From CAUZJO01 sp963580245 (GTDB lineage: Bacteria; Sumerlaeota; Sumerlaeia; MVZB01): a stretch of DNA of 34,285 nucleotides. Position numbers and translations under genes: made by a program. The notes below the pieces were generated by a model. It was given only the letters and a program-made list of their open reading frames with translations, did not search any database and was not told the origin of the DNA. Positions 15,724 to 23,112 of the stretch are shown piece after piece; position 1 is the first letter of the stretch, and each line of letters opens with the position of its first letter. The stretch is taken from the NCBI GenBank assembly GCA_963580245.1, contig CAUZJO010000035.1, positions 1 to 34,285 of the forward strand. The letters run 5' to 3'.

Positions 15724-17889
15724 TCATCGACCCGGGAGCGGCCCCAGTGCCTCGATCTTTCGCTTGATGCGTTTGCGGTCCTCGGGGTCGTCGTAGTTGT
15801 CGATGATGGCTTGATAGGCGGCGATGGCTTTTTCCGGCTGAAAGGTATCATCGTACAAGCCGCCCAACATCTCCAGCGCCTGCCGCGCGTAAACGGCTGG
15901 CGGGTCGCACCTTAGAACCGTTTCAAGTTCGATGATGGCGGCGTCGCGGTCGTGGCGCGCCAACCGCAGCCGCGCCTCGAGCAGCGAGGCATAGCCCGTC
16001 AACCTCTCTTGGGGGAAGCGCTCGATCCATTCCTCCATGAGCGGCTCGGCCTTTTCCAGCAGGTCTTGCTTCAGGTAGGACTCGACCATCAGGCCATAGG
16101 AGACCATGTCGTATACGCGGGCCTGCTTGCCGGTGGAGATTGAGCCGGCGGCATGGTAGGCCTCACGCGCCTGGTCGCAGCGGCCCAGGGCCCGGCAGGC
16201 GTCGCCGCGGGCAATCCAGATCTCGCGCAGCACGTCTTCACGCTGGTCCGCGGCCAGAAGCGCGTCGCGGGCCTCATCGAGCGTGACCAGGGCCTGATCG
16301 GGTTGGTCGAAGCGTTCGAATTGCAATCGGCCCAGCTTCAATCCGATCATGGCGCGGATGGGATGATTCTCAGGCAGACGTTTCATCTGCTCGCGGCAGA
16401 ACCGCAAGGCCGGTTCGGGTTGATCCAGGTGATCGGCGAGCATTTCGGCCACGGCGAGCATTGCCTCTCCGGTGGGCCGTAGGCCTTGGCTCCATTGACG
16501 TTCGATCCAGCGGCGATAGGGTCCCACGGCCGCTTTGTATTCGCCCTTCCGATACAGAAAATCGGCGGCCACGAACATGTCATCATCGTTGAGTTCGTCG
16601 ATCGGCATCGAACGGACAAGATCGGCGAAGGATTCGGCGATGAATTCGAGGTCGGTGGAACTTGCGCGGTCAACGGCACGGACGCGAAGCGGGCGGGTTG
16701 TCGTCGCGGTCCGGCCCCGTCCGTCTTCAACCGACAGCGTGATCTCGTGATCGCCCGACGAGAAGAAGACACGACTGAACTGGCGGGCTTCGGAGCTCGG
16801 TCCGTCCGAGAATTTCCAGCGCCGCTTGTTGATCCGATCATTGAACACAATCGAGCGATCGGTGAATTTGTAAGCAATCAGCGTCCGGTCCCCCCATTCC
16901 AGATACTCCAGCGGCTGGACCTCGAAGTTTGCGGTGACGGCCTGATCGCGCTCCTCGAGGTCGTAAAGGAAACCCTCAAGGATCGGCGTGAATTCGTGTT
17001 CCTGGATGACGTCGAACGCGTAGTCGCCATGCGGGCGCCATGCGGCCATCGCGGCCTGTCTGCCTTCGAATTCAACGTGATAATAGCGCAGCTCGTGCGT
17101 CCCGGCCGGTAGGTTGATCGTGCCTTGATGCTCGCCCTGGAGCCCCCCGTGCACCTTATGGCGGCCGGGCCACTGGCAGACCAACTTGTCGTTGATCCAG
17201 AGGAACGAGGCGTCGTCGGACGCCGTGCTGAAATCGTATGTCCCGGCCCTGGAGACGCGCAGATATGCGGTGTAGATGCCCAGATACCCGTCGGAGGGGC
17301 CGTACGGATTGAATCCATCATGGATCATGCGGATGGGCCGGTAGCCCGCGCCGAAGGCGTAGCGGCCGAGTTCGAGCATGGCCTGGACGTCCTGCCAGGA
17401 GTCGGCGCGGTTGCCCTCGATCCGCCGCGTTTCCAGAAAGACGCCCGCGTGCGGCTCCCAATCGGCCAGCGACCGGCCCGGATCCTGGTTCCCCAAATAG
17501 ACCCAGTAGAATTCCGTGTCCGGTTTAACTTCAAAGGCCACGATGCCGTAGAGCGCCGGTTCGAAGAACATCAGCTTGCCGGGGCACGGTCGCTCTCGGG
17601 CGTCGACGACCCGCACGTCTTCGCCCTCGGGGTGGCAGCCTTCCGGGATCGGAAACCGAACATAAGCCACCAACGGATCACGCGCCGGCGACGAGCGGAT
17701 CACGCGAACCTTGACGCGGTAGCGCCAATTTACGTCCCACCAGGCGGGGCGCGAAGCGGCCGGGGCCGGACGATGGAACCCAAAAGAGAGGAATAGACTA
17801 ATGCAGGCGAGGGTCGCCAGTCGGCACTTTACTGGAAGGCCCCGTTGGACAGGGCGACGTCTTGAGATGTCCGCGCCAAGCGTCAACAT
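15724..17889 (-). CDS. Secreted DUF2341/PA14/PKD/TPR multidomain protein
   Basis: The 721-residue protein has a signal peptide (LATLACISLFLSFGF, APAAS). Next comes a DUF2341-like module (PAWWDVNWRYRVKVRV to EFYWVYLGNQDPG), a PA14-like carbohydrate-binding domain at about 190-295 (YDFSTASDDASFLWINDKLV, GTINLPAGTHELRYYHVEFE), and a PKD-like beta domain at about 330-405 (HEITLSVEDGRGRTATT). The C-terminal 300 residues are TPR repeats (EYKAAVGPYRRWIERQW, DQPDQALVTLDEARDALLAA, QPEKAIAAYQAIIDNY). It is the last gene of the long VWA/DUF58 block, 84 bp after the second VWA gene; TPR proteins (BatC/BatE) are normal members of Bat operons. It probably scaffolds periplasmic or surface complexes and binds glycan (inference). 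Confidence 0.85.
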   Translation of the reverse strand: MLTLGADISRRRPVQRGLPVKCRLATLACISLFLSFGFHRPAPAASRPAWWDVNWRYRVKVRVIRSSPARDPLVAYVRFPIPEGCHPEGEDVRVVDARERPCPGKLMFFEPALYGIVAFEVKPDTEFYWVYLGNQDPGRSLADWEPHAGVFLETRRIEGNRADSWQDVQAMLELGRYAFGAGYRPIRMIHDGFNPYGPSDGYLGIYTAYLRVSRAGTYDFSTASDDASFLWINDKLVCQWPGRHKVHGGLQGEHQGTINLPAGTHELRYYHVEFEGRQAAMAAWRPHGDYAFDVIQEHEFTPILEGFLYDLEERDQAVTANFEVQPLEYLEWGDRTLIAYKFTDRSIVFNDRINKRRWKFSDGPSSEARQFSRVFFSSGDHEITLSVEDGRGRTATTTRPLRVRAVDRASSTDLEFIAESFADLVRSMPIDELNDDDMFVAADFLYRKGEYKAAVGPYRRWIERQWSQGLRPTGEAMLAVAEMLADHLDQPEPALRFCREQMKRLPENHPIRAMIGLKLGRLQFERFDQPDQALVTLDEARDALLAADQREDVLREIWIARGDACRALGRCDQAREAYHAAGSISTGKQARVYDMVSYGLMVESYLKQDLLEKAEPLMEEWIERFPQERLTGYASLLEARLRLARHDRDAAIIELETVLRCDPPAVYARQALEMLGGLYDDTFQPEKAIAAYQAIIDNYDDPEDRKRIKRKIEALGPLPGR

Positions 17890-17973
17890 TGTTATCGGAG
17901 ACTATACCGATCGGCTGGAATGGGCCGGATTGAGGCCTGATTCTCTGCGTTGACGAAACCCATCAAGAATCGA

Positions 17974-19824
17974 TCACAACCACGACCGGCGGCAGTAGAG
18001 GTGCCATTCGACGGTGAGGATCGCCAGGCCGAACAGGGCAAACCAGGGCCAGATTTCGCGGTTCTCGCGCGAGAGGGTCATGGCGGTGACTTTCTTCTCG
18101 CCCGTGAATAGCGCCTCGCGCGGCATGATGTCGCTTTCCGCCCGCTCGAGCAGGTTGACGGCCAGATGCCGCTCTTCGTCCTCGCCGAGCTCGACGTGAT
18201 ACTGTCCGACCCGGAGCGTCTGGTTGAAATAGATGATCCCGTCGTCGCCCGGCTCGAGCCGCCAGCGTTCGCCTGCGGGACCTTCGATCGCGACGGTCCC
18301 CTGGGCGGGGATCATCACGGTCTGGCCGGTTGTATGATGGACGGCGTCGAGTCCCCCCGTGCCCGCGCCGAGCATCCACTGGGCGGCGTTGACCATGAAA
18401 ATCGGGAAACTGACTTGCAGCGGCCAATCCGTGACGTAGAGGTCGAACGGGATGCAGATCAGCCGCACGCCTTGATGTTCGCCGGCCAGCACCATCGGGG
18501 CCTCGGCGCTCTCGGCCAGCATGCTGACCCAATCGGGATAGGTCAGATCGAGTGCCTCGTTGACCGCCAGCGTCTCCAGCTTCACGAATCGCGTGACCGG
18601 ATGGAGCCGGTTCCAATCGAGGATGACCTGATTGGTCAACGGCTCCTCGGCGGCCTCGAAGCCAGGCAGCGGCGGCACGGCGTTGATGAACAGGTAGTTG
18701 CCCGGGGCCAGGGCTTCGGGGCTGAACTGGTCGAAGACCGTCAGGTCGTATCCGTTGCTCGGTTGATAGTCCGCCGGAGCGATGCGGCTGACTTCGGCCT
18801 GGGGCAGCAGTGCCAGGAGCCGCTCCAGAAAGAAGTTGCCCTGGCTGACGACCAGGATGGCGATCGTTGGGTCCAGGCTGATGTGGCCCTGGACGACGTT
18901 GTCGGCGGCCAGGGCGTCCTCGCCGGCCAGTTCGAGCCGCAGCAGGCGATTCATTCCCCCCCCCAGACCCGCAAAAGCGAAGCCCGCCTTACCCTCGGCC
19001 GCGATGGTCTCTTCCTTGACCTGCATCACCTCGCCATCGATCAGACAGCGCACGAGGACCTCGGCGGGTTGGTCCGAGAAGTTCTCGACTTCGGCGAAAG
19101 CCTGGATTTCGCCGCGTCGCTCGAATGACTCGCGCACGTCGAAGGCCACGAAGCCGCGGTTGTCGCGCCCGCCGCCGATCTGGACATACTGGATCGGGTC
19201 GTCCTCGGCGACCAGGTTGCCAAGGTGGCCCAGACCGCCGTCGCTGATGATCATGAGCGTGGCCTGCTTCTCGACTTTGCGCACGCCCTGGGCCAGCAAC
19301 AAGGCTTCGCGGATAGCCGAACCGGCGTCGGTCGGCTCGATGCGGTCGATGGCCCCGCGCAGGGTCGCCTTCTCGGTCGTGAACGGGGTCAGGACGGAGG
19401 CCTCGCCGCCGAAGGTGACCACCATCGCTTGGTCGCCGCGGCTCATGTTGTCGACCAACTGATGGGCGGCGTCGCGTGCGGCGTCGAGGCGTGGGCGGCC
19501 TACCTCGTCGGCGTCGGCGGCGTTCATGCTGGCCGAGTTGTCGACCAGAATGATCTGCGAGGCGCCGACGCGGCGGTTGAGCCACATCGTCGGCCGCGCC
19601 AGGGCCAGCGCGAGGAGCAGCAGGGCGAAGATCTGTAAATACATGAGCAGGTTTTGACGCAGTTTCTGAAACGGCGCATTGGCGATCAGGTCTTCCATCG
19701 AACGCAGCCAGAGTAGCGTGCTCGAGACCTCCGCGCGCGTGCGCCGCAGCTTGAACAGGTACATGACGATGATAGCGCCGGCCAGCAGGCCGAACAGGAG
19801 GGCGAGCGGGGCCAGGAAACTCAT
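17974..19824 (-). CDS. BatA-like membrane protein with VWA domain (second copy, long form)
   Basis: From ATG 19824 the protein has 616 residues. It starts with the BatA-type anchor: a helix at 3-24 (FLAPLALLFGLLAGAIIVMY), a basic segment, and a second helix at about 59-78 (MYLQIFALLLLALALARP). A von Willebrand A domain follows with the metal site DNSAS (Asp95-Ser99) and LMIISDGGLGH. The long middle region (about 270-590) resembles the class I glutamine-amidotransferase-like part of extended planctomycete BatA proteins but no active residues are apparent. A C-terminal helix (WPWFALFGLAILTVEWHL) anchors the end. The start overlaps the stop of the DUF58 gene upstream (ATGA at 19824-19821), so the two are translationally coupled. 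It probably presents the metal-dependent binding domain to an extracytoplasmic partner under MoxR control (family knowledge). Confidence 0.88.
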   Translation of the reverse strand: MSFLAPLALLFGLLAGAIIVMYLFKLRRTRAEVSSTLLWLRSMEDLIANAPFQKLRQNLLMYLQIFALLLLALALARPTMWLNRRVGASQIILVDNSASMNAADADEVGRPRLDAARDAAHQLVDNMSRGDQAMVVTFGGEASVLTPFTTEKATLRGAIDRIEPTDAGSAIREALLLAQGVRKVEKQATLMIISDGGLGHLGNLVAEDDPIQYVQIGGGRDNRGFVAFDVRESFERRGEIQAFAEVENFSDQPAEVLVRCLIDGEVMQVKEETIAAEGKAGFAFAGLGGGMNRLLRLELAGEDALAADNVVQGHISLDPTIAILVVSQGNFFLERLLALLPQAEVSRIAPADYQPSNGYDLTVFDQFSPEALAPGNYLFINAVPPLPGFEAAEEPLTNQVILDWNRLHPVTRFVKLETLAVNEALDLTYPDWVSMLAESAEAPMVLAGEHQGVRLICIPFDLYVTDWPLQVSFPIFMVNAAQWMLGAGTGGLDAVHHTTGQTVMIPAQGTVAIEGPAGERWRLEPGDDGIIYFNQTLRVGQYHVELGEDEERHLAVNLLERAESDIMPREALFTGEKKVTAMTLSRENREIWPWFALFGLAILTVEWHLYCRRSWL

Positions 19825-20705
19825 GTCCTCAACAGACCTCCTTCGCGGAGCCGCTTCAGGACCAGGTCCTCGATGGGCGTGTCGGTCGGCAGCAACATGT
19901 AAAGCATGCCCAGGCGGGTGCAATACTGTTGGATTTGGGTGATGTAGGCCTCGAGGTTGCGTTTGTATGCGGCCTTCAGGCGCGGGGTGACGGTCACTTC
20001 GACTTTGTGGTCGGTTTCCATGTCGCGCAGTTCGAGGTGACCGGTGAGTTTGGGGTCGATCTCTTGGGGCGCGAGCGTGTGCAGGACCGTGACATCGAAG
20101 CTGTCGCGCACGAGCCAGCGCAGGGCCGGTTCGAAACCCTCGGGGTCGAGGAAATCCGAGATCACAATCACCAGCGACCGGCCACGCACGCGTTGGGCCA
20201 GCCCGCGGCAGATGGCGCGCAGCGAGGTTCGGCCATCCGGTTCGATGGAATCGAGCATCCCGAACAGACGCCGGACGTGGTGGCGACCGCGGGCCGGGCC
20301 GAATCGCGCGCCGGGTTCGGCCTGGAAGCAGGTCAGCGAGAGCTTGTCCTGACCGGTCAGCGCGACGTAAGCGATCGCGGCGGCGGCGCGGCGGGCGAAG
20401 TCGATCTTGGGCGGGTCGCCGTAGGCCATCGAGCGGCTGGTATCGAGCAGGATGTGGACCTGCAAGTCCTGCTCTTCCTGGAAGAGCTTGACGAACAGGC
20501 GATCGAGGCGTCCGTAGATGTTCCAGTCGATGAACCGCAGGTCATCGCCGCTGGTGTAGTGGCGATAATCGGCAAAGTCGATCCCCTGCCCGCGCTTACG
20601 ACTGCGCCGCTCCCCCCGCAACACCCCGCCGAGGACGCGACGCGGCTGGAGCTCGAGCTGATCGAGCCGGCGGAGGAGGTCGGAGTGGAGGAGGGATTTG
20701 GCCAT
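19821..20705 (-). CDS. DUF58 domain-containing protein (second copy)
   Basis: The 294-residue protein has the DUF58 core GIDFADYRHYTSGDDLRFID followed by WNIYGRLDRLFVKLFQEE, leading into a VWA-like fold with metal motif DTSRS (Asp88-Ser92) and VIVISDFLDPEGFEPAL. DUF58 proteins are soluble partners of MoxR ATPases and VWA membrane proteins. It overlaps the next VWA gene by 4 bp. It has no MoxR gene of its own here and presumably shares the one at 27362. Its first 29 codons are duplicated at 21281-21367, and an inverted repeat of the GxxExxY cassette begins 24 bp upstream of its start, so its original promoter and spacing may have been disturbed. Confidence 0.92.
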   Translation of the reverse strand: MAKSLLHSDLLRRLDQLELQPRRVLGGVLRGERRSRKRGQGIDFADYRHYTSGDDLRFIDWNIYGRLDRLFVKLFQEEQDLQVHILLDTSRSMAYGDPPKIDFARRAAAAIAYVALTGQDKLSLTCFQAEPGARFGPARGRHHVRRLFGMLDSIEPDGRTSLRAICRGLAQRVRGRSLVIVISDFLDPEGFEPALRWLVRDSFDVTVLHTLAPQEIDPKLTGHLELRDMETDHKVEVTVTPRLKAAYKRNLEAYITQIQQYCTRLGMLYMLLPTDTPIEDLVLKRLREGGLLRT

Positions 20706-20728
20706 TGGGTTCTTGGGTGCCTTAAGAA

Positions 20729-20769
20729 ATGGAACGCGGATTTCGCGGATTTTTCGGATTTACACGGAC
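20729..20769. repeat. Inverted repeat A, left arm, flanking the GxxExxY-A cassette
   Basis: A 41-bp sequence containing AACGCGGATTTCGCGGAT and TTCGGATTTACACGGAC. Its reverse complement matches 21233-21273 at 34 of 41 positions. It ends 5 bp beyond the GxxExxY-A stop codon and 24 bp from the DUF58 start. Confidence 0.8.
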
Positions 20770-20773
20770 AAAC

Positions 20774-21169
20774 CTAAGAAAGGAATTCATTGGATTTGCC
20801 TTTGGTGTTGGCTTTTCGGATGAATTCGGCCTTTGGTCCGAAATTGAGTAGCAAGCCGACGTCGGTGTTGGTTGACTTAAGATAGTTTATTAGCTGTGCC
20901 TCGTGCTCTTCGCCTATTTCTAGCGCGACCTTGATTTCAATGATGATTTTTTCCTCAACGAGTACGTCGGCAAAGTACTCCCCAACGATCACGCCTTTAT
21001 AATACACCTTGATCGGAAACTGCGCACGGCCTTTCAGGCCAAGTTGTTTCAGCTCAACGATCAGTGCATTCTCGTAAACTTTCTCAAGAAAGCCGAAGCC
21101 AAGTTCATTGTAGACGTTATAAAAAGCCCTGATGATTTTCTCGGTTATATGACCATGCAAAAGCTCCAT
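20774..21169 (-). CDS. GxxExxY protein A (PD-(D/E)XK nuclease-like fold)
   Basis: The 131-residue protein has the family signature in GFGFLEKVYENAL (Gly26, Glu29, Tyr32). It then has VGEYFADVLVEEKIIIEIK, whose Asp68 and Glu78-x-Lys80 form a PD-(D/E)XK-type active site. The family is described only by this motif and a nuclease-like fold; function is not established. The gene has its own good ribosome-binding site (AAAGGGG, 7 nt from ATG 21169) and sits inside an inverted repeat pair (20729-20769 and 21233-21273). A 6-bp dyad (AACACT-TTACCC-AGTGTT, 21206-21223) lies in its leader. It is clearly AT-richer than the Bat genes on both sides, which points to separate origin. It shares roughly half its residues with GxxExxY-B. 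Confidence 0.9.
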   Translation of the reverse strand: MELLHGHITEKIIRAFYNVYNELGFGFLEKVYENALIVELKQLGLKGRAQFPIKVYYKGVIVGEYFADVLVEEKIIIEIKVALEIGEEHEAQLINYLKSTNTDVGLLLNFGPKAEFIRKANTKGKSNEFLS

Positions 21170-21232
21170 CTCGAATCCCCTTTCCGAATGAATGGGCCAG
21201 CAATCAACACTTTACCCAGTGTTCGATCTCTT

Positions 21233-21273
21233 ATCCGCCTGAATCCGAAAAGTCCGCGTCATCCGCGTTCTAT
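21233..21273. repeat. Inverted repeat A, right arm
   Basis: The reverse complement of this 41-bp stretch contains ATAGAACGCGGATGACGCGG and matches 20729-20769 at 34 of 41 positions. It lies upstream of GxxExxY-A and abuts the duplicated DUF58 fragment within 8 bp. Confidence 0.8.
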
Positions 21274-21280
21274 TTTCATG

Positions 21281-21367
21281 CAACACCCCGCCGAGGACGC
21301 GGCGCGGCTAGATCTCGAGTTGATCGAGCCGGAGGAGAAGGTCGGAGTGGAGGAGGGATTTACTCAT
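21281..21367 (-). pseudogene. Duplicated N-terminal fragment of the DUF58 gene
   Basis: Reading from ATG 21367, 29 codons encode MSKSLLHSDLLLRLDQLEI, a TAG stop, then PRRVLGGVL. The start of the intact DUF58 gene (20705-20619) reads MAKSLLHSDLLRRLDQLELQ and PRRVLGGVL. The two 87-bp stretches differ at 9 positions (about 90% identity). The fragment ends where the GxxExxY-A flanking repeat begins. It cannot encode a functional protein. Confidence 0.88.
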
Positions 21368-21383
21368 TGTTGACTCGGCAAGA

Positions 21384-21424
21384 ATGGAACACGGATTTGA
21401 TTGATTGGACGGATGAACACAGAT
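21384..21424. repeat. Inverted repeat B, left arm, flanking the GxxExxY-B cassette
   Basis: A 41-bp sequence starting ATGGAACACGGAT and ending TGGACGGATGAACACAGAT. Its reverse complement matches 21826-21857 at 28 of 32 positions if a 9-bp insertion (TTGATTGAT) is allowed. The TGGAAC(A/G)CGGAT start is shared with inverted repeat A. Confidence 0.78.
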
Positions 21425-21431
21425 TCAGTTT

Positions 21432-21803
21432 TCATCGATCGTAGATCCTTCTTTTGATCTCGGCTTCCGGTCCGAAATTGAAGAGCAGGCCCAGCTCAAT
21501 GTCGCCCGCCTTCAAATAATTATCCAATTGGGCTTTGTGAGCCTCGGATATTGACCGGGCGGCCTTAATCTCGACGATCACGGCATTCTCAACGCATAAA
21601 TCCGCAAAGTATTCACCGACGACTTTACCGTGATAATATACCTGAATCGGTTTCTGGCTTACAGCTTTTAGTCCCAATTCTTCAAGCTGGATGAGCAGGG
21701 CGTTTTCATACACCTTCTCCAGAAAGCCATATCCCAACGTGTTGTAAACCTTGTAATACGCCTCAATGATTCTCTCCATCAGTTCACTGTGCTTAAACTT
21801 CAT
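21432..21803 (-). CDS. GxxExxY protein B (PD-(D/E)XK nuclease-like fold)
   Basis: From ATG 21803 the protein has 123 residues. It has the same layout as GxxExxY-A with identical motif numbering: Gly26/Glu29/Tyr32 in GYGFLEKVYENAL, then Asp68, Glu78 and Lys80 in VGEYFADLCVENAVIVEIK. A strong ribosome-binding site (GAGGAGG, 6 nt upstream) supports the start; an in-frame longer start reads through the flanking repeat and is unlikely. The gene lies between inverted repeat arms at 21384-21424 and 21826-21857. Its AT-rich composition contrasts with the flanking Bat genes. The two cassettes are only about half identical in protein while the DUF58 fragment between them is about 90% identical to its parent. 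This argues against one simple recent tandem duplication. Function unknown. Confidence 0.9.
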   Translation of the reverse strand: MKFKHSELMERIIEAYYKVYNTLGYGFLEKVYENALLIQLEELGLKAVSQKPIQVYYHGKVVGEYFADLCVENAVIVEIKAARSISEAHKAQLDNYLKAGDIELGLLFNFGPEAEIKRRIYDR

Positions 21804-21825
21804 GAAGATCCTCCTCTTATTAAAA

Positions 21826-21857
21826 ACCCGTGTCCATCCGTCCAATCTGTGTTCCAT
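21826..21857. repeat. Inverted repeat B, right arm
   Basis: The reverse complement starts ATGGAACACAGATTGGACGG and ends ATGGACACGGGT. It pairs with 21384-21424 (28 of 32 positions outside a 9-bp gap). It lies upstream of GxxExxY-B. The 217 bp from here to the BatB stop at 22075 show no further gene. Confidence 0.78.
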
Positions 21858-22074
21858 CATCCAAATTCCTGCCGCCATCGGCCTTGTCGCGGCGTCGGCT
21901 CTTGCCAGGCAATCCCTCCGAATTCGCGAAGGCTTTGCGGCTCTCCAACCAACACAAATTCTACGGATTTCCCTACCGATTTCCGCAATAATCTCGGAAT
22001 CTCATAGCCATCCCATGCCAGACCGCCTTCTTTGGCTTATCTTGGACATCGGGCAAGCGGTCGTATCATCGGGC

Positions 22075-23097
22075 TCAGGCGGGGCTCTGGGCGGCCGAGG
22101 TTTCGTGGCGGGTCGGCTCGGGCCGCAGCAGCATGGCCCACAGCAGCAACGCCAGCGCGGGCACCAGAAACCATTGGAAGCGGTCTTGGTGGATCACGTG
22201 ACGGCGCACGGCCAATTCGATCCGTTCCTGTTGTTCGATGCGCTTAACGATCGCGCGGATGGCGGCGGATGGGTTATCGCCGGCCTCATAGGCGGCGCCG
22301 CCCGTCACTTGGGCCAGCTTCTGGAGGGAGCTCATCTGGAGTTGCGTGTTGACCTTGGCCCCGGTCTGGTCCTCCTTAAATCCGCCTTTCTCTTTGGCGA
22401 TCGGCGCGCCGCGGGCGGTGCCGATGCCGATGGCGTAGATGACGACGCCCTGCGCGGCGGCCTCGTCGGCGGCCTCGTCGAGCTTGCCCTCGTGGTCCTC
22501 GCCGTCGGTGATCAGGATCAGGGCGCGGCCCCCATCTCCGGCGCCGCGGTCGAAGGCCTGGATGGCCGTGCTAACCGCGGCGCCAAGGTCCGTGCCGGCC
22601 ACGCCGATCGAATCGGGGGCGATCGACTGGAGCACCAGCGCGGCCATGCCGTGGTCCAGCGTCATCGGGCATTGCAAGAACGCCACCCCCGCAAAGGCGA
22701 TGATCCCCACACGGTTGCCCTCGAGGCGGCGCAGCATGAGCTTCAGGCTTTGCTTGGCCTTCTCCAGGCGGTTGGGCTGCACGTCTTCGGCCATCATCGA
22801 AGGCGAGCAATCCAGGGCGACAATGACATGGGTTCCCACGCTCTGGAGGGTCTGTTCGACCTCCCCGTACTGCGGACGCGCGGCGGCGACGATCAACAGC
22901 AGCAATGCGAGCAAATAGAGCAGCAAGCGCCTGCTTCGCCAGCGGCCGACCGAGGAAGGGTAGAGTCGGTCGAGCAGCGCGGGCCGACCGATGCGCTGGG
23001 CGATGCGGACACGCCCGCGCTCGGCGCGCCAGCCCAGCCAAGCGACCAATAGCCAGGCCGCCAGCAGCCAGAGTGCCTGTGGATTGCCGAATACCAC
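22075..23097 (-). CDS. batB: BatB-like VWA domain membrane protein
   Basis: The 340-residue protein has N-terminal helices (ALWLLAAWLLVAWLGW; LLLYLLALLLLIVAAARPQ) and a von Willebrand A domain with DCSPS (Asp96-Ser100), GVAGTDLGAAV and LILITDGEDHEGKLDEAADEA as metal-site loops. A C-terminal helix (FQWFLVPALALLLWAML) completes the BatB layout. GTG 23097 is the start, with AGAGGG about 11 nt upstream and 15 bp after the BatA stop; a nearby ATG at 23108 is out of frame. In Bacteroides fragilis and Leptospira, Bat proteins form membrane complexes linked to oxidative stress tolerance. The exact role differs between lineages, so the symbol is by family resemblance. Confidence 0.9.
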   Translation of the reverse strand: MVFGNPQALWLLAAWLLVAWLGWRAERGRVRIAQRIGRPALLDRLYPSSVGRWRSRRLLLYLLALLLLIVAAARPQYGEVEQTLQSVGTHVIVALDCSPSMMAEDVQPNRLEKAKQSLKLMLRRLEGNRVGIIAFAGVAFLQCPMTLDHGMAALVLQSIAPDSIGVAGTDLGAAVSTAIQAFDRGAGDGGRALILITDGEDHEGKLDEAADEAAAQGVVIYAIGIGTARGAPIAKEKGGFKEDQTGAKVNTQLQMSSLQKLAQVTGGAAYEAGDNPSAAIRAIVKRIEQQERIELAVRRHVIHQDRFQWFLVPALALLLWAMLLRPEPTRHETSAAQSPA

Positions 23098-23112
23098 GTC
23101 GCAGTCATCCCT

